Part shown: positions 52,833 through 59,621 of the stretch, in pieces | Layout of the letters: each line of letters opens with the position of its first letter | How positions within the stretch are numbered: position 1 is the first letter of the stretch | Source: an uncultured Bacteroidales bacterium | GTDB taxonomy: Bacteria > Bacteroidota > Bacteroidia > Bacteroidales > P3 | Length of the DNA stretch: 64,000 nucleotides | Direction: 5' to 3' | NCBI GenBank assembly: GCA_900317285.1 | Contig: ONGA01000001.1 | Span: 62,001-126,000 of the forward strand | Notes under the pieces: model-generated | What the model saw: only the letters and a program-made list of their open reading frames with translations | What the model was told of the DNA's origin: nothing | Database searches by the model: none | Translations under genes and position numbers: made by a program

Positions 52833-53084
52833 TTACATGGCGCTAACTTTGCGCATGAGTTTCGACTTCAGGTTGGAGGCTTTGTTCTTGTGGATAACGG
52901 AACGTTTAGCCAGCTTGTCGATGATGGAGATCATCTTGGGCAGACGCTCGCTAGCGGTAGCCTTGTCTTCCAGAGCACGGAAGTCACGGAGGGCGTTGCG
53001 CATGGTCTTGGCGTAGTATCTGTTCTCAACTCTTCTCTTTTCGCTTGAGCGAATTCTCTTTTTTGCAGACTTGTGGTGTGCCAT
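52833..53084 (-). CDS. rpsT: 30S ribosomal protein S20
   Basis: S20 binds 16S rRNA early in assembly. The 83-residue protein starts [20 protein letters not shown] and has [16 protein letters not shown] and [23 protein letters not shown], the expected all-helical pattern. It lies just downstream of tRNA-Glu on the same strand and probably shares its promoter. Confidence 0.97.
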   Translation of the reverse strand: MAHHKSAKKRIRSSEKRRVENRYYAKTMRNALRDFRALEDKATASERLPKMISIIDKLAKRSVIHKNKASNLKSKLMRKVSAM

Positions 53085-53125
53085 AAATTCTTTTGTTCTT
53101 TTCTTTTTTACTTTTTCTCTTTTAG

Positions 53126-53200
53126 TACCGCGTGCGGGATTCGAACCCGCGATTTTAAGAATGAAAATCTTACGTCCTGGGCCATCTAGACGAACGCGGC
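53126..53200 (-). tRNA. tRNA-Glu (anticodon TTC)
   Basis: The minus strand folds as a standard cloverleaf: acceptor GCCGCGT/ACGCGGT, D arm with TCGTCTAGATGGCCCAGGA, anticodon stem TAAGA/TCTTA around loop TTTTCAT (anticodon TTC), and T arm CGCGGGTTCGAATCCCGC. The CCA end is not encoded. It is the first gene after the promoter at 53250. Confidence 0.96.
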
Positions 53201-53249
53201 ATCACTTTCTGCCACTTTTAAGGGTGTAAAAAACTCTCAAAAGCGGGTG

Positions 53250-53280
53250 CAAAAGTACGAACATTTTCTGACATGGCAAA
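53250..53280 (-). promoter_or_regulatory. Promoter of tRNA-Glu and rpsT
   Basis: The minus strand has TTTG (53277-53280), a spacing of 19 bases, and TACTTTTG (53250-53257), a full consensus match. Confidence 0.85.
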
Positions 53281-53317
53281 ATTTTTTTCAACTCTCGCGG
53301 TTGATATCTTTGCCATT

Positions 53318-53992
53318 TTATTCGCTATCTGCCTGAAAACGAAAGCCTAAACGCTTGCCAGTGACCAGTGATTTTTTATCAAAATTTGTTCTCATTTCAC
53401 CCACGGAGACGAGCTTAACTTCGTCGTACGGAGGGGTCAAAAGATCAAAATTGGTGGTGTATTCGATGGCGGATTCGACAATTCCCTGGACAGTTTCGGC
53501 ACTGACAACGGAGGTGTTGAAGTTGGTGTAGAGCATGCCGAGTTCGCGTTTGCCTTCGATGAAGTAGTGGTGCTCGTTGTTGACGAAGACGCGCCCGATC
53601 ATGTATCCCAAGTCGTTGTCGCGCTGGTAGGCGAAGGAGTCGGCGAGGAAATTGTAGATGTGTATGACGCCGCAGTAGCTGCGCTTGGGGTCGTCGCGCA
53701 CGTAGGGGGTTTTCATGACCTGGTGGTCGCGCGAGAATTCGAAGACGTTGGTGTGCATCATGAATAGCAGGATGTCACCGGCGAATTTCACCTCGAACTC
53801 GAAGTCGCCGCGGTCGGTGAATTCGAAGTCGACCTTTTTGCCCTCCTTGAGGCAGGAATCCTGAAACTGGTGTATCAGGTCGCGGGTGATGGTGCGGAAG
53901 AGCTCGAACGCCTCTTTGGTCGAGCGGAAGACATTTTGTTTCAGTTCACTCTTGTCGAAAACAAGGTTTTTAAGCGATTCTTTCAGTTCCAT
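53318..53992 (-). CDS. Conserved Bacteroidetes protein of unknown function
   Basis: A 224-residue soluble protein starting MELKESLKNLVFDKSELK. It has a helical N-terminus and the alpha/beta stretch FEFTDRGDFEFEVKFAGDILLFMMHTNVFEFSRDH, then YMIGRVFVNNEHHYFIEGK. No catalytic motif, signal or membrane segment is seen. The ATG at 53992 is preferred to longer in-frame starts at 54016 and 54085. It stands alone, downstream of a repeat-bearing region. Confidence 0.75.
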   Translation of the reverse strand: MELKESLKNLVFDKSELKQNVFRSTKEAFELFRTITRDLIHQFQDSCLKEGKKVDFEFTDRGDFEFEVKFAGDILLFMMHTNVFEFSRDHQVMKTPYVRDDPKRSYCGVIHIYNFLADSFAYQRDNDLGYMIGRVFVNNEHHYFIEGKRELGMLYTNFNTSVVSAETVQGIVESAIEYTTNFDLLTPPYDEVKLVSVGEMRTNFDKKSLVTGKRLGFRFQADSE

Positions 53993-54349
53993 GGCTGTTG
54001 TGTGTATTTCCCCCATTAACGCGCTTTCACACAGATTATTACATAAAACTGAAAAAAAACTGCATGCCGACGGGAAAAATGCCATTTTTATGGCTTTGCA
54101 AATGAGTGTCTATTAATACATTATGGGTATCAACTCTTACTGAACTCTTACTCTTCTCCTATGTCTCTTCTATGTCGTATAATGCCACCTTCTCCACCTG
54201 AAATTTTGTATGGCGGGCAATATTTTCCATCGGACGCCGTTATTAAGGACAAAAAAACAGTACAACCAAACAGACACCATGATGAGAAATTGAATACCAT
54301 TGATGCAATAATGCATAATAACTAATGTTCAATTTAAAACTTTCACATC
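53993..54349. other. Intergenic region with short repeats
   Basis: No gene is supported here. It contains direct words AACTCTTACT (twice, 54128-54150), and TTCTCCTATGTC followed by TTCTATGTCG at 54155-54178, which resembles the intergenic repeat family in the reverse orientation. The rest is AT-rich. Confidence 0.6.
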
Positions 54350-55045
54350 ATGGTAAAACACATCAAACCGGCAGCGCTGCTGCTTTGCATCTCGCTTCTT
54401 TCTTTACACTTTGTACCTGCCCACGCGCAAGAAGGTTTTAGCAACAAGAAGGTGCTCTATGGTCTCCATTGGGGATTCACCGGGAACCGGGTCGACCTCT
54501 ACCACACCCAAGGAGGCGAAGCGCACGCCCTGAAAGAGGGCAACCATTCGTTCTTTGCACCCGGCACCCGTGTCTCCGCGATAGGTGACTTCCGGCTGGG
54601 AGAACACTTCCGGCTGCGTGCCATGCCGGGCGTGACGCTTTTCGGACGCACCTGGGAACCGTCGGGCCTAAGTTTCCCCGTCTCGTCCTCCACCGACTAC
54701 AAGGTTATGAGTGTGTGCGGCGAGCTGCCCATCGAGGTCAAGTGGATTCCTTTCCGATGGGGCGACCGGCAGCTATATCTTACCTCGGGGCTCAGCTACA
54801 GTTTCGACTTCACCTCGTTGAAAAAAGACCTCGACGAAGGGATTATCCAACGGCTGAATGCCCACGACCTTCGATACATCTGCGGACTGGGCTACGAGTT
54901 CGACACGCGCTATTTCAGGCTTGGCATCGAGCTGAAGGTTGATTGTTTCAGCCTCCTCCCGACCAACACCGGTGGCTCTCGCTCCAACACCTTCTACTTC
55001 GACAACGGTCCATCCTTCAGCCTCGGCTTTATCATCGAAGCATAG
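54350..55045 (+). CDS. PorT-like outer-membrane beta-barrel protein
   Basis: 231 residues with a signal peptide (ALLLCISLLSLHFVPAHAQ) and an alternating beta-strand pattern ending in FDNGPSFSLGFIIEA, with a terminal beta-signal-like strand. The start KVLYGLHWGFTGNRVDLYH and size are like those of PorT, an outer-membrane component of type IX secretion. Other small Bacteroidetes barrels are possible, so the assignment is tentative. It is monocistronic with a terminator after it. Confidence 0.6.
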   Translation: MVKHIKPAALLLCISLLSLHFVPAHAQEGFSNKKVLYGLHWGFTGNRVDLYHTQGGEAHALKEGNHSFFAPGTRVSAIGDFRLGEHFRLRAMPGVTLFGRTWEPSGLSFPVSSSTDYKVMSVCGELPIEVKWIPFRWGDRQLYLTSGLSYSFDFTSLKKDLDEGIIQRLNAHDLRYICGLGYEFDTRYFRLGIELKVDCFSLLPTNTGGSRSNTFYFDNGPSFSLGFIIEA

Positions 55046-55066
55046 TTTCTCATACTACAATAAACC

Positions 55067-55103
55067 GAAAGCCGAGACCATCAGCTGATCTCGGCTTTCG
55101 TCG
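55067..55103 (+). terminator. Intrinsic terminator after the PorT-like gene
   Basis: GAAAGCCGAGA pairs with TCTCGGCTTTC (11 bp), then GTCGTTTTAG. Confidence 0.75.
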
Positions 55104-55175
55104 TTTTAGTGTATCGGTGCAGGATTACATCGTATTGCTTCTATTCATTTTGTTTATTGTGCAATTCTTTCTCTA

Positions 55176-55370
55176 TCAGCGAAAAACATAGCCGGAACTT
55201 TGAGTGTATAAGCCAGATGTGGGGCGCAATAGGGCACCATAGATATTAGACCCATACACAGTATCAACAGCGTGTGGCAGAGTGTATTGTTCACGGTCTA
55301 TCAATAGCTGAATGAGGTCGGAGGTGATACCTTCAACCATAAATTTGAATTCTTGTTCACTTACATTCAT
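55176..55370 (-). CDS. Small protein paired with a DUF3791 gene
   Basis: The 64-residue protein MNVSEQEFKFMVEGITSDLIQLLIDREQYTLPH...LYTQSSGYVFR is a small helical protein of a type often seen beside DUF3791 genes in Bacteroidales. No function is known to me. An upstream GTG at 55394 would add eight residues. Confidence 0.62.
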   Translation of the reverse strand: MNVSEQEFKFMVEGITSDLIQLLIDREQYTLPHAVDTVYGSNIYGALLRPTSGLYTQSSGYVFR

Positions 55371-55394
55371 ACGGCTGTAGTTTTTATATGGCAC

Positions 55395-55607
55395 TTATAG
55401 CGTACCACCCATTCTGCGGCAATAGGCAGAGAGGTCACGTACGTTGGATGCAAACGACTGCGTATGCAGATAGCCATACTGCCTATCATACAGTTCCAAT
55501 GCCTTATACTGGCTCAGGTACTTTGCAGCCTGTGCCGTCGTCATCCCATAATGCTCAGCAAACTCTGCAATAAGCGCTACTAAATATTGTGCCTTGTCTG
55601 ATGCCAT
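55395..55607 (-). CDS. DUF3791-type small protein
   Basis: The 70-residue protein contains YLVALIAEFAEHYGMTTAQAAKYLSQYKALELYDRQYGYLHT, a helix-turn-helix-like pattern of the DUF3791 family. Its stop is close to the start of the next small gene, so the two probably form an operon. In other genomes similar pairs sit next to DUF3990 genes and are suspected toxin-antitoxin systems. No DUF3990 partner is seen here. Confidence 0.65.
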   Translation of the reverse strand: MASDKAQYLVALIAEFAEHYGMTTAQAAKYLSQYKALELYDRQYGYLHTQSFASNVRDLSAYCRRMGGTL

Positions 55608-55638
55608 AGTTACTTTTTACAGATAAACTCTTTTATAA

Positions 55639-55959
55639 TCAGATAACGTGATTATTCTGTTTTTCGTATGTGTGTTTGTAATTTAGGAATTGTTGGAGGC
55701 ACTGGGAATATTTTAGTTCAATAGCAACCTCTATTGCTTTTTTTGCGTCTTCTGGGAAACCCATAAACAATATCTTTGCCTTGTTTTTGGACTGAGCTTT
55801 CTCACATTCTACTCCACGGTGAATGTCTTCGTCGGAAATCGGATAATACTGGCCACAACGCATAGCACTCACGAAATTGCACAAACGAGAATAGCTGTCA
55901 GATGTGTTTCCTGCGATGAAACCGTTCTGGAATAGTTCGAATATGTCTTTGTCGTTCAT
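55639..55959 (-). CDS. Small partner gene of the TIGR02391 protein
   Basis: The 106-residue acidic protein has no recognised domain. It contains FELFQNGFIAGNTSDSYSRLCNF and KAKILFMGFPEDAKKAIEVAIELKYSQCLQQFLNYKHT. It overlaps the upstream gene by four bases (ATGA) and is AT-rich like it, so the two are translated together. It could be an antitoxin or regulator of the HEPN partner, by inference from coupling only. Confidence 0.6.
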   Translation of the reverse strand: MNDKDIFELFQNGFIAGNTSDSYSRLCNFVSAMRCGQYYPISDEDIHRGVECEKAQSKNKAKILFMGFPEDAKKAIEVAIELKYSQCLQQFLNYKHTYEKQNNHVI

Positions 55960-56762
55960 TTCTGCCTAATTTTTTGAGCTTTGTCCAGCCTTCTATGGCA
56001 GTATGATATGATACCTAGTATTTCCAAGGCATCCTGCTCCGTAACTTCCCAACTAACCTTTGGCTCATGCGATTCTGTATTTCTAAACATTCCACACAAA
56101 CCTTTGAGAATGTTGCAGAACCCCTTATGTTCATCCTTTTCGGATTTGGTCTGGTAATTGTTTATTATCAAAATTGGATCTTGACTAAAAACTTCTTCAA
56201 TGAGGGCATTACCATCAGTTGTAAGTCCAGATAGTTCTCTTATTCTAGCAAATAGGCCTTTGTTGGCTTCAAATACGGCATGAAAATAATTATTTGCCAA
56301 CAGCTCGGCCTTACAATATTGTATTAATGCTGGATGTCCTTTCCTATTTTCTATCTCATGCTTAAGATTATCTGCCTTTATCTGGACATCAGATATAGTT
56401 GATGCTATTTCTGTTTTTTGGAGATTTCCGTCTTCTTTTACTTGAAACCCGACAAATGCTAATTGTTGATTTACCCTATTACGTAACAGGTCGAACCTCT
56501 CTTTATCAGCAACATACCTTGCTGGGGATAATGCCAGTTTTATGAAGTTCAGAATGTTATTGGAGCATTGATTCCTATTTTGAAAAGTGGCAAAAGCGTT
56601 ATATAAACGCTTCCATTTGGTATTAGAAGGATCTATATCGTTTATTTGCTCCTGTGCAAGGTATGTTCCTATTTGTGTTCCAGTAAGCCCTGTATTAGTG
56701 TCCGCAATTATACGACATACGTTTTCAAGGACAGCTTGAGGAAATATGGGTATTTTGCTCAT
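55956..56762 (-). CDS. TIGR02391-family protein with HEPN-like RNase motif
   Basis: The 268-residue protein ends with a domain that has NNYFHAVFEANKGLFARIRELSGLTTDGNALIEEVF and GFCNILKGLCGMFRNTESHEPK. The Arg-Asn-x3-His in the latter is the HEPN RNase signature. Members of this family occur in phage-defence contexts, suggesting a toxin or abortive-infection function. The N-terminal 110 residues (FPQAVLENVCRIIADTNTGLTGTQIG) look like a winged-helix-type module. It forms a two-gene unit with the 106-residue partner. Confidence 0.72.
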   Translation of the reverse strand: MSKIPIFPQAVLENVCRIIADTNTGLTGTQIGTYLAQEQINDIDPSNTKWKRLYNAFATFQNRNQCSNNILNFIKLALSPARYVADKERFDLLRNRVNQQLAFVGFQVKEDGNLQKTEIASTISDVQIKADNLKHEIENRKGHPALIQYCKAELLANNYFHAVFEANKGLFARIRELSGLTTDGNALIEEVFSQDPILIINNYQTKSEKDEHKGFCNILKGLCGMFRNTESHEPKVSWEVTEQDALEILGIISYCHRRLDKAQKIRQK

Positions 56763-56891
56763 GGTAAATAATGCTATTTCAATGTTTCAATTATCGTGGC
56801 GACATTTATGTCGGAGAGGTTAAGTCATTCAATATGGAAGCGATAATGGAAATATGTATAGTGCATGAAAGCCAAACAGATAAAACTTATG

Positions 56892-58037
56892 CTAAGAACG
56901 AAAATCTTTACTATTACAAATTGGACATTTGTCTGGTTTAGTTTGGGACATATACTCATATCCACATTTAGAACAAATATATCGTATATTAAATTCCGTA
57001 TTACCACATGTGGGGCATTGTGCAGGTTGAAGGTCGGACATGACATTATTACCACATAGAGTACAGACGTAGGTTGTATCATTATGTCCATCAAGTAGTA
57101 CTGTTTTGTCGGCTCCAGTAGTTAACCCGTTTTTTATGTCAACTGCTTTGTTTACCATTGAAGCAATACGAATGACGACTTCTTGTTCTGTTAAAACAAT
57201 GTGCTTATTATTGTTGTCATAATAGTTTACAAAAGAAGTGATAGGTATTGAAATAATTTGATTTGAACTTAGTGAAATAACAGCCTTGTGTTCCCACCGC
57301 TCAATCACGTCCTCCGTTACTGTTTCTGAGTTTTTCTTGCCTGTTGCGCCACCAATAACTGCACCAACAGGACCAGCAACTACTCCGCCAACGGCTGCTC
57401 TCCCTAACGTACTGCCGATACTTGTCTTTGTCACAGTCTTTGTTGTTGTCTTATGGATTGGTATGGAGTAACTCTCACACTTGATGATATCTTTGTATGG
57501 AATTATTCGTCCCTGACAAAAAAGGTTTTGTGATGAGTCAAAACGGATGATAGCATTTGTTAGGACAGTATCATCACCTGCTGTTCGTATTATATCGCTA
57601 ACCTTTCCATATTTCTTTTCCAAGTTTGCAATTGCAGAGTTGACTGCACCTATTTTTGACAACCTCTCTTTTATTTGTTTCTCTAGTCCATCTGATACCA
57701 ACTCGTGAACCAGACCCACAATAAAAATAAGACATGCTATTGCGACAACAATGTTTGCAAAACACAAAAGGCCACACCACATGTCATCTTGCCCAAGCAA
57801 TGTTTGAAAACCAGTTTTTCGTGAACACATTCTAAACCAATCGATAAATTGGAATGAACTCATTATAAATAATATCGAAAAAAGAATAAGAGAAATCTTA
57901 TGTTTTTTCTGTATTTCTTGTTTGACTACATGGTAATTGGCATCGCCTTTACATTTTTTCAAATCATCACTAGTGTCATTTTTTACAAGAGCAATGACCG
58001 CCAATACGACTTCTGTGACAAAGTATAAAAACATCAT
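56892..58037 (-). CDS. Membrane protein with C-terminal double zinc ribbon
   Basis: 381 residues. Three hydrophobic segments lie in the first 140 residues (FLYFVTEVVLAVIALV, SLILFSILFIMSSFQFIDW, GLLCFANIVVAIACLIFIVGLV). A soluble middle follows, with a glycine-rich GGVVAGPVGAVIGGATGKK hairpin-like insert. At the C-terminus are two zinc ribbons: CTLCGNNVMSDLQPAQCPTC and CSKCGYEYMSQTKPDKCPIC. The start is taken at the ATG giving MMFLYFV. Function is unknown. The gene is AT-rich. Its neighbours on this strand are the HEPN pair and the kinase-like gene. Confidence 0.68.
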   Translation of the reverse strand: MMFLYFVTEVVLAVIALVKNDTSDDLKKCKGDANYHVVKQEIQKKHKISLILFSILFIMSSFQFIDWFRMCSRKTGFQTLLGQDDMWCGLLCFANIVVAIACLIFIVGLVHELVSDGLEKQIKERLSKIGAVNSAIANLEKKYGKVSDIIRTAGDDTVLTNAIIRFDSSQNLFCQGRIIPYKDIIKCESYSIPIHKTTTKTVTKTSIGSTLGRAAVGGVVAGPVGAVIGGATGKKNSETVTEDVIERWEHKAVISLSSNQIISIPITSFVNYYDNNNKHIVLTEQEVVIRIASMVNKAVDIKNGLTTGADKTVLLDGHNDTTYVCTLCGNNVMSDLQPAQCPTCGNTEFNIRYICSKCGYEYMSQTKPDKCPICNSKDFRS

Positions 58038-58056
58038 AATCTTTATTTTTTCTTGG

Positions 58057-58153
58057 AAGTTGTGGAGGCCTCTCGACCTCCACAACTTGGGTTGCAATCT
58101 CGGTTAGAGATTACATCTCCGAGAGTTTTTTAGCCTTCGTAGCGCAGCTTGGC
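58057..58153. repeat. Hairpin plus 45-base direct repeat, copy 1 (left of kinase-like gene)
   Basis: A 12-bp inverted repeat (58057-58068, 58077-58088; loop CCTCTCGA) is followed by a stretch (58110-58153) with GAGAGTTT and TAGCCTTCGTAGCGCAGCTT that is nearly identical to 58863-58908. Confidence 0.85.
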
Positions 58154-58165
58154 AACGCAAACACG

Positions 58166-58798
58166 TCACTTCTTCATTTCAAGTTTGTGGCGGATATTTT
58201 CAGCGAGGAAAGAGGCTACTTTCTCGGGTTCCATTCCTGTGACGTTAAAAACGAAGTTATAGTTGCGAGCATCGTATCGCGAAGTGTTGGCGACGGTCTT
58301 GACGAATGTGTCACGTTCGCGGTCGATACTGTCCATGAGTTTTTCGGCTTCTTTTGGAGAGAGATTGCGTGAGGCTGCCATGCGTGCAATACGAGCATCC
58401 CTGTCTGCAATAATGAGTAGGTGCAATGCGTCGGGATCGTCACGGAATACGTGGAATCCGGCACGACCAATGATGATGCAGCTCTCCTGTGCCGCAAGTT
58501 CTTTTAAAGCACGGGCTTCTGCATAGTAAACGCTCAGCGGAGTGGCCTCGGGTTTGGTCGGTGTGGTATGGCTGGCAGCGCCAAACTGCTGATAGAAACG
58601 GCAGAAGTCGCTCCACCAGTTGGTCTTCTGCGCTTTGACTTTCTCGATATTCTCGATAGTCATGTCAAACTGCTTTGCGATACCCTCTAGCATGGAGCGG
58701 TCGTATACTTTAAGACCGAGTTTTTCTCCGATTAGATAGGCAATCTCCCTACCGCCAGTACCGCATTCGCGGTTTATGGTTATGATGATTTTGTTCAT
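58166..58798 (-). CDS. Cytidylate kinase-like family protein
   Basis: The 210-residue protein begins MNKIIITINRECGTGGREIAY, a variant P-loop (G-x4-G-x-G-like) of the cytidylate kinase-like family, and has IIIGRAGFHVFRDDPDALHLLIIADRD and DRERDTFVKTVANTSRYDARNYN. Substrate specificity of this family is unproven. It lies between two copies of a hairpin-plus-direct-repeat, so it may have been moved as a cassette. GC content is intermediate. Confidence 0.85.
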   Translation of the reverse strand: MNKIIITINRECGTGGREIAYLIGEKLGLKVYDRSMLEGIAKQFDMTIENIEKVKAQKTNWWSDFCRFYQQFGAASHTTPTKPEATPLSVYYAEARALKELAAQESCIIIGRAGFHVFRDDPDALHLLIIADRDARIARMAASRNLSPKEAEKLMDSIDRERDTFVKTVANTSRYDARNYNFVFNVTGMEPEKVASFLAENIRHKLEMKK

Positions 58799-58820
58799 AT
58801 AATGGCTATTTGTTTTTAGA

Positions 58821-58908
58821 AGCCTGGAAGGCCTCTCGACCTTCCAGACTTGGTTGAAGAATATTACATTTCGGAGAGTTTCTTGTAGCCTTCGTAGCGC
58901 AGCTTGGC
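58821..58908. repeat. Hairpin plus 45-base direct repeat, copy 2 (right of kinase-like gene)
   Basis: An 11-bp inverted repeat with one mismatch (58821-58831, 58840-58850; identical loop CCTCTCGA) is followed by the conserved segment at 58863-58908. On the minus strand that segment reads as KLRYEGYKKLSEM and a stop. Confidence 0.85.
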
Positions 58909-59271
58909 GTTGCGCTCGGTGGCGACGAAGAGTTGCTCATTTACATTTTCTCTATTTTTACGGGTATTCGCAGCCTTTGGCACTTCGGCCTCCTGGGGGC
59001 ACCCCGAAGGGGAACCGAACACCTTATTATCAAAATTAAATGCAGTGAGGAAGGTCTTTTCTCTACCTTCTCCCCAGGAGCATTCTTCGGCGCCGAGGTG
59101 TGGGTGGGCAAACTGCGCATCGGGACTAGAAAAAGCTTTCATCTTTCTATCCTCAACATGCGAGGTGCACCGACGGCTATGCCGACGGTTTAGTCCTGCA
59201 TCGGCGACAGCAGAGGACGACCCCAGCGGGTATCCTTTCTTTTGCCATTCATTATAAACCACTAATTCCAT
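58864..59271 (-). pseudogene. Open frame ending in KLRYEGYKKLSEM, probably a gene remnant in repeats
   Basis: A 135-codon frame that is composed of low-complexity and repeat-like sequence (PSGCPQEAEVPKAANT, and a GGGGCACCCCGAAGGGG hairpin at 58993-59013). Its last 25 codons (FVATERNAKLRYEGYKKLSEM) look protein-like and match copy 1 of the direct repeat, where the frame is broken. I think only the 3' end is genuinely derived from a gene. Confidence 0.4.
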
Positions 59272-59280
59272 TCCTATTTG

Positions 59281-59373
59281 ATAACGCCATTATTTCAATA
59301 ACAATTATTCCGATTTCTATAACGCCATTTTTTGATAAAATCATTTTATAAATTCCTTATTGATAACGCCATT
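59281..59373. repeat. Three copies of ATAACGCCATT in an AT-rich gap
   Basis: ATAACGCCATT occurs at 59281, 59319 and 59363, separated by 38 and 44 bases. The gap to 59621 shows no other gene. Confidence 0.8.
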
Positions 59374-59621
59374 TTTTATAAATTATTGCCCGTAGAGATC
59401 TTATTATTTTTGCTGAAAGACGTAGTCATCAATTAACAAACAAAAACATGCTTTGTTTACAATAAAATCAGACTTATATCGTTATCTTGCTGAGATGAAA
59501 ATGACTGAAAATAAATAGAATTGGGGGCTGGGATTTGTAATATTTTGTGTTATACAAATCTCAATGTCGATAAAAATACAGACAGTATAGGGCATGAGTA
59601 AATTATAAAAACCAAAGAAAA

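Noticed and set aside
58864-59271. A complete 135-residue gene
   Set aside because: Most of the frame is repeat-like; only the last codons look coding. It is kept as a low-confidence remnant.
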